This document shows, one piece after another, positions 33,815 through 41,526 of a stretch of DNA of 47,677 nt. Within the stretch, counting starts at the first letter, position 1; every line of letters starts with the position of its first letter. The DNA comes from RUG343 sp964486215 (GTDB lineage: Bacteria > Bacillota_I > Bacilli_A > RF39 > UBA660): assembly GCA_964486215.1 (NCBI GenBank), contig CAZALI010000009.1, forward strand, positions 1-47,677. Direction: 5' to 3'. A program made the position numbers and the translations under genes. The notes below the pieces were generated by a model. It was not told where the DNA came from, made no database searches, and saw nothing but the letters and a program-made list of their open reading frames with translations.

Positions 33815-34207
33815 TTATTTTTCTAAATCATCTGGTGTAATAAACTCACAATACTTATTTGTCCATTCTTTATCATTAGTAACATGTTCTTCAACTTGAT
33901 CAGTTTTAAACACTTGAATGTCAGCGTTGCAAACATCTTCCATTAACTTTAAATAATTATCGCTATCTTTATCAAAAAAGAAAGACCTTAAAAAATACAA
34001 AGTATTTTTATCATTTGTTTCAAGCATCAGTTTTCTCAATTCATTAGCACTTGGTTGAGTATGATGTTCATAATCTTCTCCTTGACCAGATATAAAGCAT
34101 AAATTAGTTATATGGTTTTTAATTAAATAGTTCTTCCTAATATAATCTAGTAATTTTTCGTCTTTATGACTGCCTGAACTAGCAATTAAATCTATAATTT
34201 TTTTCAT
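33815..34207 (-). CDS. Hypothetical protein, 130 residues
   Basis: Not recognised with confidence. The start resembles a Rossmann-like strand-helix order (IIDLIASSGSHKDEKLLDYIRKN; ITNLCFISGQGEDYEHHTQPSANELRKLML), with a faint likeness to DUF218/YdcF proteins in the SGQGEDYE...ANELRKLM part. No membrane segment. ATG 34207 is preferred over the in-frame GTG at 34216; the ribosome site (GGTTGTGAT) is weak. It is followed after 20 bases by the ASCH gene. The pair is the whole cargo between the two sets of 11-bp repeats. Confidence 0.55.
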   Translation of the reverse strand: MKKIIDLIASSGSHKDEKLLDYIRKNYLIKNHITNLCFISGQGEDYEHHTQPSANELRKLMLETNDKNTLYFLRSFFFDKDSDNYLKLMEDVCNADIQVFKTDQVEEHVTNDKEWTNKYCEFITPDDLEK

Positions 34208-34274
34208 TAATATCACAACCTTACTAATTCATTATATCATACTATTAATAATATAATTCATTTTACGAACACTT

Positions 34275-34313
34275 TGTAGCCTATCTGTAGCCTACTTGTA
34301 GCCTACGGCCTAT
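34275..34313. repeat. Three tandem 11-bp repeats plus a partial fourth
   Basis: TGTAGCCTATC, TGTAGCCTACT, TGTAGCCTACG, then GCCTAT. The 11-bp period and position about 70 bp inside a possible att site resemble arm-type binding sites of tyrosine recombinases such as the DR2 repeats of Tn916. Confidence 0.8.
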
Positions 34314-34345
34314 AAAATGTGGATATTTTTGATATTTAGACATAG

Positions 34346-34370
34346 AAAAAAGCCCGTAAATACGGACTTT
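34346..34370 (-). terminator. rpsI terminator
   Basis: AAGTCCGTA / TACGGGCTT, 9-bp stem with one G-U pair, followed by TTTTTCTATG on the minus strand. Confidence 0.85.
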
Positions 34371-34383
34371 CCAAAAAGCTTTT

Positions 34384-34809
34384 CTATCTCTTAGAGAATT
34401 GTGGTGCTCTACGAGCTTTCTTTAATCCTGGTTTCTTACGTTCTTTCTTACGAGAATCTCTTGTGATGAAACCATTTACTTTTAATGTTTTTCTAAAACT
34501 GTTTTCTGAATCAGCTGGAGTAGTTTTATCATAATCTAGAAGTGCTCTTGTGATACCTAATCTGATAGCACCTGCTTGTCCAGTTAATCCACCACCTTTT
34601 ACCTCACAGTCTACATCAAAGATTTCTTTTGTTTTAGTTAAATCTAATGGTTGAGTTAAATCCATGATTAATATCTTATTTGGAAAATAGTCATTTACTT
34701 CTTTTCCATTTACTGTTATTTTTCCTTTTCCTGGTATTAGTTTAACACGAGCAATACTTGTTTTTCTATGTCCTGTTCCTGTATAAACATTCTTAGTTTC
34801 TTTTGCCAT
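34384..34809 (-). CDS. rpsI: 30S ribosomal protein S9
   Basis: A 141-residue protein with the S9 pattern: GTGHRKTSIARVKLIPG at the N-terminus, GGLTGQAGAIRLGITRALL in the middle, and the basic tail RKKERKKPGLKKARRAPQFSKR that reaches the P-site tRNA. It is about 10 residues longer than the usual 130 because of an N-terminal extension. It follows rplM by 8 bases, the universal rplM-rpsI operon. Its last codons resemble a sequence 1.1 kb downstream, a sign of integration at its 3' end. Confidence 0.98.
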   Translation of the reverse strand: MAKETKNVYTGTGHRKTSIARVKLIPGKGKITVNGKEVNDYFPNKILIMDLTQPLDLTKTKEIFDVDCEVKGGGLTGQAGAIRLGITRALLDYDKTTPADSENSFRKTLKVNGFITRDSRKKERKKPGLKKARRAPQFSKR

Positions 34810-34817
34810 AAACCCTC

Positions 34818-35249
34818 CTATTTAACCTCTAAAGCAACTGGCTTTTGAGCTTCATGTTTATGAGTTGCTCCTCTGTATACAAATAATTTCTTAGCCATAG
34901 CTCTTCCTAATCTTGTATGAGGAAGCATTCCTTTAACAGCACGTTCTACCATTTCTTCTGGATAACGTTCTCTCATTTCTTTGGCATTTCTTTCTCTTAG
35001 ACCACCTGCATACATAGAATGATCATAATACATTTTTTCTTCTTCTTTGTTACCAGTTAAAAGTACTTTTTCAGCATTAATTATAATAATATTGTCTCCA
35101 CAATCTATATGTGGTGTATAAGTTGGCTTGTGTTTACCACGTAAGTATGTAGCAGCTAAAGTAGCAACTCTTCCTAGAGGCTTTCCTTCAGCATCTATGA
35201 CATACCACTTATGCTCAACTGTTTCCTTTTTTTGCATATAACTTGTCAT
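34818..35249 (-). CDS. rplM: 50S ribosomal protein L13
   Basis: A 143-residue protein: KWYVIDAEGKPLGRVATLAATYLRGKHKPTYTPH at the N-terminus and the KGMLPHTRLGRAMAKKL block near 105. L13 is an early assembly protein of the 50S subunit. The start is the ATG at 35249 after AAGGAG with a 7-base spacer; an upstream frame to 35318 would run through the leader. Its promoter (35324-35352) lies in the terminator of the preceding gene. Confidence 0.98.
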   Translation of the reverse strand: MTSYMQKKETVEHKWYVIDAEGKPLGRVATLAATYLRGKHKPTYTPHIDCGDNIIIINAEKVLLTGNKEEEKMYYDHSMYAGGLRERNAKEMRERYPEEMVERAVKGMLPHTRLGRAMAKKLFVYRGATHKHEAQKPVALEVK

Positions 35250-35317
35250 ATTTTTTCTCCTTTTCTCTAAACTTTCCTTTCCCACGGGAAAATTTATGTG
35301 GGGATTTAAATGTACCA
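35250..35317 (-). promoter_or_regulatory. rplM 5' leader with alternative stems
   Basis: The ~68-base leader contains TTTCC-CGTG-GGAAA and an upstream CCCAC that can pair instead with GTGGG, so two folds exclude each other. Firmicutes often have a structured L13 leader through which the protein represses itself. I cannot confirm that this matches the known family; the alternative pairing is visible. Confidence 0.4.
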
Positions 35318-35323
35318 ATGATG

Positions 35324-35352
35324 ATTATACTAAAAAAAGTGTTAAAAATCAA
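35324..35352 (-). promoter_or_regulatory. Promoter of rplM-rpsI
   Basis: Minus strand: TTGATT (35352-35347), 17-base spacer, TATAAT (35329-35324). The -35 box is in the loop and 3' arm of the upstream terminator hairpin. Confidence 0.8.
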
Positions 35353-35359
35353 CACTTTT
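35332..35359 (-). terminator. Terminator of the two-gene insert
   Basis: AAAAGTGTT / AACACTTTT, 9-bp stem with 7-base loop, followed by TTTTTTTAG on the minus strand. Overlaps the rplM promoter. Confidence 0.8.
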
Positions 35360-35372
35360 CTTATATATATCA

Positions 35373-36065
35373 CTATTTAACTAGCTTTTTTACGTTTTCT
35401 CTTTCAAGTGTTTCATTTATTTGTTCATCTAATGTTTTAGCTTCTAGATCTGTACATAATTCTTCTAACTCAGTATCTGAGATAGAATCCATATATGTCT
35501 TAGCATCATATGTAGCAGCACTTGAACTATCTACAAAAGAATTACCTGTTAATACTGTAGCTGTTGTTGTACCTATTAAAGCTACTGGAGTACCTACAGT
35601 TTTAGTATCTATATGACGATCTTCTGTAGCTGGCTTTAATATATCTTTATCTATATCATTTATATTAGCTAATAAGATACAATATGGTTCATCAGTATCT
35701 GTATTAGTACTAATGACTTTTCCATCTAATTCTATACCTTTTGGCATTTTTAAATAATTAGGTATAGATGTTGTATATATTATTTTATCAACTACTCCAG
35801 TTTCTTTTTCTTCATCTGTTAGAGAATCTGGATCTATGGTTCTTATTTCATCATTTGGATTTAAATAATGAAGTGCTAAAGCTATTTCATTTATATCAGT
35901 ACAATGAGAATAGTCAGCATTCTTTATTTCATCTACTCCTTTTTTGTAATTAAGATGTCTACGAGTTTCTTTTACTCCTTCAAATGTATAAGTTCCTGCG
36001 TAGGCAGCTGCGGCTGTTGATGTTACAGATCCTCCTACTAATGTTGTAGCATATACGTTAGTCAT
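35373..36065 (-). CDS. Hypothetical protein between truA and rplM, 230 residues
   Basis: Not recognised. The N-terminus is small-residue rich and moderately hydrophobic (TTLVGGSVTSTAAAAYAGTYTF), and another such stretch lies near 158-178 (VGTPVALIGTTTATVLTG); either could touch the membrane. The rest is acidic and soluble. It has no cysteine pair or known catalytic motif. Its ATG overlaps the end of the upstream gene by 8 bases, so the two are made together, and it ends in a terminator before rplM. Confidence 0.6.
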   Translation of the reverse strand: MTNVYATTLVGGSVTSTAAAAYAGTYTFEGVKETRRHLNYKKGVDEIKNADYSHCTDINEIALALHYLNPNDEIRTIDPDSLTDEEKETGVVDKIIYTTSIPNYLKMPKGIELDGKVISTNTDTDEPYCILLANINDIDKDILKPATEDRHIDTKTVGTPVALIGTTTATVLTGNSFVDSSSAATYDAKTYMDSISDTELEELCTDLEAKTLDEQINETLERENVKKLVK

Positions 36066-36858
36066 AAACTTTCACCTTCCTATTTTCTTTTTTATTTAAT
36101 AATTTATTCTTTTTTTCTATTAATGAATTGGCTCTTTCTATGTTACCTCTTGATTTTAATTCATCGATTGCAATATCCATAGCTTGTAATAATTCTTCTT
36201 TTGTTTGTATTTTACTTGTTATTTCTTTGGGTTTAGGTAAATTATAATTATTTTCATTTAATTCTTTATCAACTATTTTGGCAAATTTACCATATCTTTC
36301 AATATTATGTTTCATTTTTGCTTGAGACATTTTTTGTATTTTATCTTTATTCTTTTCATAACGATAAATATTACAGTTTTGAATATTTATACATTGGAAA
36401 TTTAAGAATGCATCAGCTGCTTCTAAAGCAATTAATGGTAAGACAGCAGGTAATTGTGTTGAAATTGCGATTATTGAGGCTGCGGTTAAAGCATTTATTA
36501 TTAAACCTTTAACATGAACATTCTTGTTCCATTTTAAATAATCTATAATTGCTTCTGGATTATTTTTATCTATGTGATAGTTTCTATTTTCTTCAGTATT
36601 ATTTTCTTTTCTGATAAGCATTTTATCTCTCTTAGCTATTCTTAATAAAGCTTCTTGTTCTTCTTTAGAATGAGTTTTTTTCATAGCTCTAGATAATTCT
36701 TTATCTATTCTCTTATCGTAGTTTTCTATATAGTGTGGAAATACTTTTTTTAATACTTTAAATTTAAGTTTTTCAGCAATATGAACTATCTTCTTAAAAC
36801 GATCGGCTCCTAGTTTTTTACATAGAGCGATTTTTTTATCATAATCTATATCACTCAT
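36058..36858 (-). CDS. Hypothetical membrane protein between truA and rplM
   Basis: A 266-residue protein. Residues 1-115 are basic and helical, about 117-150 are hydrophobic (LIINALTAASIIAISTQLPAVLPLIALEAADAFL, one long or two short membrane segments), and the remainder is basic, ending in KKENRKVKVYD. Family not recognised. The start is the ATG at 36858, seven bases after GGGGG; ATG 36864 is too close to that site. It has its own consensus promoter. The partner gene at 35373 overlaps it. Confidence 0.65.
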   Translation of the reverse strand: MSDIDYDKKIALCKKLGADRFKKIVHIAEKLKFKVLKKVFPHYIENYDKRIDKELSRAMKKTHSKEEQEALLRIAKRDKMLIRKENNTEENRNYHIDKNNPEAIIDYLKWNKNVHVKGLIINALTAASIIAISTQLPAVLPLIALEAADAFLNFQCINIQNCNIYRYEKNKDKIQKMSQAKMKHNIERYGKFAKIVDKELNENNYNLPKPKEITSKIQTKEELLQAMDIAIDELKSRGNIERANSLIEKKNKLLNKKENRKVKVYD

Positions 36859-36907
36859 AACCATTCCCCCAAATTATTCTTCGTGTTTTCATCAAATAGT
36901 TGGACAT

Positions 36908-36936
36908 ATTATACCATATTTTCGTTATTTTGGCAA
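36908..36936 (-). promoter_or_regulatory. Promoter of the two-gene insert
   Basis: Minus strand: TTGCCA (36936-36931), 17-base spacer, TG-G-TATAAT (36913-36908). It shows that the insert is not simply read from truA. Confidence 0.8.
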
Positions 36937-36959
36937 ATAAAAAGAGAGACTAGCTCTCA
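36937..36959 (-). terminator. truA terminator
   Basis: GAGAG-CTAGT-CTCTC followed by TTTTTATTTG on the minus strand; the short stem makes it a modest terminator. Confidence 0.6.
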
Positions 36960-37691
36960 TTAATACTTAATATTTGCTAGATATAGTCCTTCTGCAGGAG
37001 CAGTTTTCCCTGTTTTAGTTCGATCTTTACTTTCAATTATTTTTACTATATCTTCTTTCTTAATTTTATCTTCTCCTGCTCTAATAAGTAGTCCTACCAT
37101 ATTACGAACTTGATATTTTAAGAAGCCATTTCCTGTAAAAGTTATCTCTAAAATATCATTTTCTTCTTTTATAGTAGTATTTGTTATTGTTCTTATACAG
37201 TTTTCTCTTTCTTTATTTTCGGTTACTAAAGCTCTAAAATCATGTTCTCCAACAAATGCTTTAATACAATCTTTCATATTATCTATATCTAGATTATGAC
37301 AGTACTGATATATATAATTTCTATCACATGGATTATATTCTCCCATATTAAGTAGATATTTATATGTCTTTTCTTTTACACAGTATCTGGCATTAAAATC
37401 TTTATCCACAGTTTTTGTGGAAATAATATGTATATCATCTGGTAGTTTAGAATTTAGTGCTCTTTTTAGACTATTTTCCGTTATTTTAACATCTAGGTCA
37501 CAGTGAGCATACTGACACATGGCATGTACTTTTTTATCTGTTCTACCTGTAGCGACTAAATTGACTTTTTTAGAATCATTTATTTCTTTTAGGGCTCTTT
37601 CTATTCCTCCTTGAATTGTTCTTTTATTAGGTTGTCTTTGAAATCCTATGAAGAGAGTTCCATCATAAGAAAATTTTATTAAAAAACGCAT
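36960..37691 (-). CDS. truA: tRNA pseudouridine synthase A
   Basis: A 243-residue enzyme: FSYDGTLFIGFQRQPNKRTIQGGIERAL at the start and the catalytic GRTDKKVHA near 50-58, whose aspartate attacks the uridine. The late block YQVRNMVGLLIRAGE is also typical. It makes pseudouridine at positions 38-40 of the tRNA anticodon arm. Normal length. It follows the second ABC ATPase by nine bases, as it follows ecfT in most Firmicutes. Confidence 0.96.
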   Translation of the reverse strand: MRFLIKFSYDGTLFIGFQRQPNKRTIQGGIERALKEINDSKKVNLVATGRTDKKVHAMCQYAHCDLDVKITENSLKRALNSKLPDDIHIISTKTVDKDFNARYCVKEKTYKYLLNMGEYNPCDRNYIYQYCHNLDIDNMKDCIKAFVGEHDFRALVTENKERENCIRTITNTTIKEENDILEITFTGNGFLKYQVRNMVGLLIRAGEDKIKKEDIVKIIESKDRTKTGKTAPAEGLYLANIKY

Positions 37692-37700
37692 ATTCCCCTC

Positions 37701-38483
37701 CTATACATGTTTATATATATCTTTTATAATATCTCTAATATCTTTATTATAGTTTAAATTTATACCTCTGTCATGTACTAGAGATATGAATTTAATACTA
37801 TTTGGAATACTATAATTATGTTTTTCTAAGAACTTAATATCTTTATATACTTCTTCTGTTTCTCCATATTTATCTAGTTTATTATTATTTACTAAGCATA
37901 CATAGTTAGTATAATTATATACATCTTCTACATTACTTAGTCCTAAAATAATAGTTTTATCATATTCTTCAGCTAATTTATTTAGAATAATATTTACTAT
38001 TTTAGTATTTATTTTATCTAGACCTAAATATGGTTCATCTAGTACTAATACTTCAGCATTATATAGTAACTCTGTACTTATAGTTAAAAGAGTCTTTTCT
38101 GATGTAGTTAGATCTTTTATATTAGTACTTAAATCTAAATAGTCTAATCCTACTACTATTAAGGTATCTAGTACTGTTTTATATTCATTAGAAATATCTA
38201 GATTATGAGTTACTATTTCATTTATTAGATATTCTTCTATAGTATAGTTATTTTCTAAATAATTAAGATTCTTAATATAAACTATTTTATTCTTATAATA
38301 GTCTATATCTTTCATTAATAATCTATTTCCATCTATTTTAATTTCAGTATGTTTATTTATAATATTAAATATATTTAAGAAGTCTTTATAGTTTTTACCA
38401 GTTACACCTACTATTTCTTTTGGAGATATAGTTATATTTAATATATCTTTATGATACTTGTAATTCTTAAAAGTTATTTCCAT
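37701..38483 (-). CDS. Degenerate ABC ATPase in the ecfA2 position
   Basis: A 260-residue NBD-like protein. Walker A has decayed: GVTGKNYKDF lacks the canonical GK(S/T). The signature is TSEKTLL instead of LSGGQ. Walker B is good (VLVLDEPYLGLDK near 150). The position between an ATPase gene and truA is that of ecfA2. A membrane T component (ecfT) should follow but is absent. It overlaps the upstream gene by 10 bases, so a heterodimer is likely. It could be an EcfA descendant with a new role or a pair in decay. Confidence 0.7.
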   Translation of the reverse strand: MEITFKNYKYHKDILNITISPKEIVGVTGKNYKDFLNIFNIINKHTEIKIDGNRLLMKDIDYYKNKIVYIKNLNYLENNYTIEEYLINEIVTHNLDISNEYKTVLDTLIVVGLDYLDLSTNIKDLTTSEKTLLTISTELLYNAEVLVLDEPYLGLDKINTKIVNIILNKLAEEYDKTIILGLSNVEDVYNYTNYVCLVNNNKLDKYGETEEVYKDIKFLEKHNYSIPNSIKFISLVHDRGINLNYNKDIRDIIKDIYKHV

Positions 38484-39220
38484 AGTTTATCAAGCATCCT
38501 ATCCATATTTAATTCTATATCTCCTAGTAGGTTATAATCTTTTAACTTAATAGATAGATCATACATAAATGGTAGATCTAGACCTATCTTATTGATAGTA
38601 GTATCATTTTTTAAGACTTCTTTTGGTTCTCCTTTTAATATAATACTTCCACTTTTAAGAATATATAGCTGATTACTTTCTAAACTATAATTCAAATTAT
38701 TAATAGTTATAATTATAGTTTTATGATAATCTTTTAGAACAGTAATTAAGTCTAACATCTCATCTTCTGATAAATAGTTATCCACATTATCTATTAATAA
38801 TATTTCTTTACCTCTTAATATATTTATTATTAGAGATAGATATATCTTCTCTGATAGTTTTAAATCTTTTATATCTTTATTTTTAATCTTCTCTAAACTA
38901 TACTTCTTTATTACTTCTGTAGTTTTACTAGTTATATATTTTAATTCATTTAAAACGTTATCATAATTAAAACTTAATTCTTCTTTTGATATATAACCAA
39001 CTAAATTATATATTTCTTGATTAGAATAATCATTTATATTCTTATTATTTATTTCTATATCTTCATTTAAAAATACTTTACCAGATATTATCTTTAAAAG
39101 AAGAGTTTTTCCACTTCTATTAGATCCTGAAATAGTAGTAAATTCATCTTTATTGAAAGAAATACTAAAATTATTAAATATACTATAATTTAAATTATTA
39201 ATTTTGATTATTTTAGTCAT
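38474..39220 (-). CDS. Degenerate ABC ATPase in the ecfA1 position
   Basis: A 248-residue NBD-like protein. Walker A is functional-looking (GSNRSGKTLL near 33-42). The signature reads LSEKIYL instead of LSGGQ. Walker B, ILLIDNVDNYL, has Asn where the catalytic Glu should be. Its defects complement those of its partner, which kept Walker B and lost Walker A. It occupies the ecfA1 position of the usual rplQ-ecfA1-ecfA2-ecfT-truA cluster. ATG 39220 follows GGAGG. No transporter membrane gene adjoins. Confidence 0.7.
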   Translation of the reverse strand: MTKIIKINNLNYSIFNNFSISFNKDEFTTISGSNRSGKTLLLKIISGKVFLNEDIEINNKNINDYSNQEIYNLVGYISKEELSFNYDNVLNELKYITSKTTEVIKKYSLEKIKNKDIKDLKLSEKIYLSLIINILRGKEILLIDNVDNYLSEDEMLDLITVLKDYHKTIIITINNLNYSLESNQLYILKSGSIILKGEPKEVLKNDTTINKIGLDLPFMYDLSIKLKDYNLLGDIELNMDRMLDKLWK

Positions 39221-39236
39221 ATTATTCCTCCAATAA

Positions 39237-39262
39237 TAAAAGCCAACTTAGTTGGCTTTTTT
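39237..39262 (-). terminator. Terminator overlapping the SDR stop codon
   Basis: AAGCCAAC-TAA-GTTGGCTT followed by TTATTATT on the minus strand; the TAA loop is the stop codon itself. Confidence 0.8.
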
Positions 39263-40000
39263 CTTTTGTATTTTATAAGCTAATCTTAATAGTGTTTTTT
39301 CTGATAAGAATCTTTCAAAAAACTTAGCAAGTTTCAAAGTAAAGCCTGGGATTATAATCATTTTATTTCTAAACATTTTATCTATTGCGTATTTAGCAAC
39401 ATATTTACTATCTAGTGCTTTAACCCCAAATTTTACTCCTGCGACATTATTGAAATTAGTATCTACTGGTCCTGGACATAGGACAGATACATGTATGTTT
39501 TTCTTTTTCTTTTTTTCTTCATAATATAGTGCTTCTGTTAGTCTATAGACATAAGACTTAGTTGCGTAGTATGTAGCCATTAATGGTCCTGGTTGGAAAG
39601 CAGCAGATGAAGCTACATTTAAGATATATCCAGAGTTTCTCTCTTCCATATCTTTTAATATTTGTTTAGTTAAGATATGAACAGCTTTAATATTAGTGTT
39701 AATCATTTCTAGTTCATCACTCAAACTTGTATCAGATAGATAACCAAGTTTACCAAAACCAGCATTATTTATTAAGATATCAATATTTTCTTTCTTAATA
39801 AATGTATATAATTCTTTTACTTTTTGTTCATTTGATAAGTCAGCTACTATGATAGTTACTTTGGTTGGAAGAGTCTTTTGAATCTCTTCTAACTTGTCTT
39901 TAGATCTAGCAACTAATATTAATTCTGTCTTCTTGGTTGCGAGATACCTAGCCATATCAAGTCCAATACCAGATGAGGCTCCAGTTATTAATGCTTTCAT
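39248..40000 (-). CDS. Short-chain dehydrogenase/reductase
   Basis: A 250-residue classical SDR: nucleotide-binding TGASSGIG (about 6-13), NNAGFG (~79-84), catalytic Ser in NVASSAAF and the YYATK pair (Tyr/Lys, ~152-156), followed by PGPVDTNF. It belongs to the YqjQ/DltE-like group of unknown substrate; NADP(H) preference is suggested by ARSKDK after the second strand. It has been inserted between rplQ and the ATPase pair and has its own terminator on each side. Confidence 0.92.
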   Translation of the reverse strand: MKALITGASSGIGLDMARYLATKKTELILVARSKDKLEEIQKTLPTKVTIIVADLSNEQKVKELYTFIKKENIDILINNAGFGKLGYLSDTSLSDELEMINTNIKAVHILTKQILKDMEERNSGYILNVASSAAFQPGPLMATYYATKSYVYRLTEALYYEEKKKKKNIHVSVLCPGPVDTNFNNVAGVKFGVKALDSKYVAKYAIDKMFRNKMIIIPGFTLKLAKFFERFLSEKTLLRLAYKIQKKKAN

Positions 40001-40041
40001 AATTCACCTCATTCAACTACATTATAACAAAAAATCAGCAC

Positions 40042-40066
40042 AAAAAAAAGCTTAATTATTAAGCTT
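40042..40066 (-). terminator. Terminator of the alpha operon
   Basis: AAGCTTAA / TTAAGCTT arms (40048-40066), followed by eight T on the minus strand. It overlaps the last codons of rplQ. Confidence 0.8.
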
Positions 40067-40523
40067 CTTTCTTCTTTGTTTCTTTCTTTGAAGTGGCTTT
40101 CTTTTCTTCCTTCTTAGCTGGTTTCTTCTCGACTTTCTTTTCTTCTTTTTTAGTTTCTTTCTTGTCTTCTTTCTTTGGAGTATCCATTAATCTTAAACTA
40201 ACCATTAAAGAATCATCGCCGCGTCTTTCATCAATTTTTAAGATTCTAGTATAGCCACCATTTCTGTTTTCATAACGCTTAGCTAAATCAGCAAATACTT
40301 TATCTACTACAGCTTTCTTATTGTGTAGGAAAGCTAATGCTTTACGACGTGAAATTAAGTCTCCTTTTTTTCCGTAAGTAATCATCTTATCAACAAATTT
40401 ACGTACTTCTTTAGCTCTAGTTTCAGTCGTAGTTATAGATTCATTCATAATTACTTCTTCAGTTAGGTTAGCCAACATACTTTTTCTATGTTTATTATCT
40501 CTTCCTAATTTTCTATATGCCAT
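40059..40523 (-). CDS. rplQ: 50S ribosomal protein L17
   Basis: A 154-residue protein. Residues 1-117 are a normal L17 (MAYRKLGRDNKHRKSMLANL, RAKEVRKFVDKMIT, GGYTRILKIDERRGD). The last ~37 residues are an added lysine/glutamate tail (KKEDKKETKKEEKK...), which ordinary L17 lacks. The tail is probably disordered and may bind rRNA. It is the last gene of the alpha operon. Confidence 0.98.
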   Translation of the reverse strand: MAYRKLGRDNKHRKSMLANLTEEVIMNESITTTETRAKEVRKFVDKMITYGKKGDLISRRKALAFLHNKKAVVDKVFADLAKRYENRNGGYTRILKIDERRGDDSLMVSLRLMDTPKKEDKKETKKEEKKVEKKPAKKEEKKATSKKETKKKEA

Positions 40524-40537
40524 AATTATTCCTCCTT

Positions 40538-41491
40538 CTATTTGTCTTCGTCACGTAAAACTAGGCCTAATTCTCTTACTTTTTCTAGTACTTCTTTAAG
40601 TGATTTCTTACCTAAGTTACGGATCTTCATCATGTCTGATTCACTCTTATTAACTAAGTCTTGGATAGTATGAATTCCATCTCTCTTTAAGCAGTTATAA
40701 GCTCTTACTGAGAAATCTAAGTCTTCGATTGGAGTCTCTAAAGCTTTTGCCTTAGGATCTTCAGTCTTTTCAATCATCATGCCACTGACATTAGCTATTT
40801 CAGATAAATCAGTTAATATTTCAAAGTGTTCAATTAATATACGAGCAGCTAAAGCAATAGCTTCTTCTGGTTTAATTGAACCATCTGTCCATACATCTAA
40901 TATTAATTTATCATATGTTTCTTTTTGACCAACACGAGCATCTTCTCTACTATAAGCTACTTTTTCAATTGGGCTATAGTTAGAGTCAACAGCTATTTCT
41001 CCTGGTTTATTTAAATCATATAATCTTTCGTTTTCTTCACTTGTAACATAACCTCTACCATTAGTGATAGTAATATCCATATTTAATTCTGCACCTTTAG
41101 CTAAGTGAGCAATTACTTTATCTGGATTGATTACTTCAATATCAGCATCATGAGTTATGTCAGCAGCAGTTACTTCGCCTTCTTTATTGGCATTTAAGTG
41201 TACTACTTTAGTCTCTTGTGAATTATTCTTAAATACTACTTCTTTTAAATTAAGAATAATAGTCATTACATCTTCATATACTCCATCAAGTGTTTGGAAT
41301 TCATGAAGAGCTTTATCTACTTTAACACAACTTATTGCGCTTCCTGGAAGTGATGATAACATTACTCTTCTTAAAGCGTTACCTAGAGTTGTACCAAAGC
41401 CTCTTTCTAATGGTTCTAATTCAAATCTTCCATAAAAATTACTTTCTACAGAATCTGTTATTTTATACACTGGTTTTTCAAATTGTAACAT
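40538..41491 (-). CDS. rpoA: RNA polymerase alpha subunit
   Basis: A 317-residue protein starting MLQFEKPVYKI. The N-terminal domain has the assembly motifs LERGFGTTLGNALRRVMLSSLPG. The C-terminal domain (about 245-317) has VRAYNCLKRDGIHTIQDLV and RNLGKKSLKEV, which contact UP elements and regulators. The start is ATG 41491 after GGGAGG; the longer frame to 41557 overlaps rpsK and is not used. Normal length. Confidence 0.98.
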   Translation of the reverse strand: MLQFEKPVYKITDSVESNFYGRFELEPLERGFGTTLGNALRRVMLSSLPGSAISCVKVDKALHEFQTLDGVYEDVMTIILNLKEVVFKNNSQETKVVHLNANKEGEVTAADITHDADIEVINPDKVIAHLAKGAELNMDITITNGRGYVTSEENERLYDLNKPGEIAVDSNYSPIEKVAYSREDARVGQKETYDKLILDVWTDGSIKPEEAIALAARILIEHFEILTDLSEIANVSGMMIEKTEDPKAKALETPIEDLDFSVRAYNCLKRDGIHTIQDLVNKSESDMMKIRNLGKKSLKEVLEKVRELGLVLRDEDK

Positions 41492-41526
41492 GAAACTAAC
41501 CTCCCTTAATAATGTTCCTAATTCTT

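Noticed and set aside
35250..35318. Longer rplM frame beginning at 35318
   Set aside because: It would start at the transcription start and run through the leader; ATG 35249 has a proper ribosome site and gives normal length.
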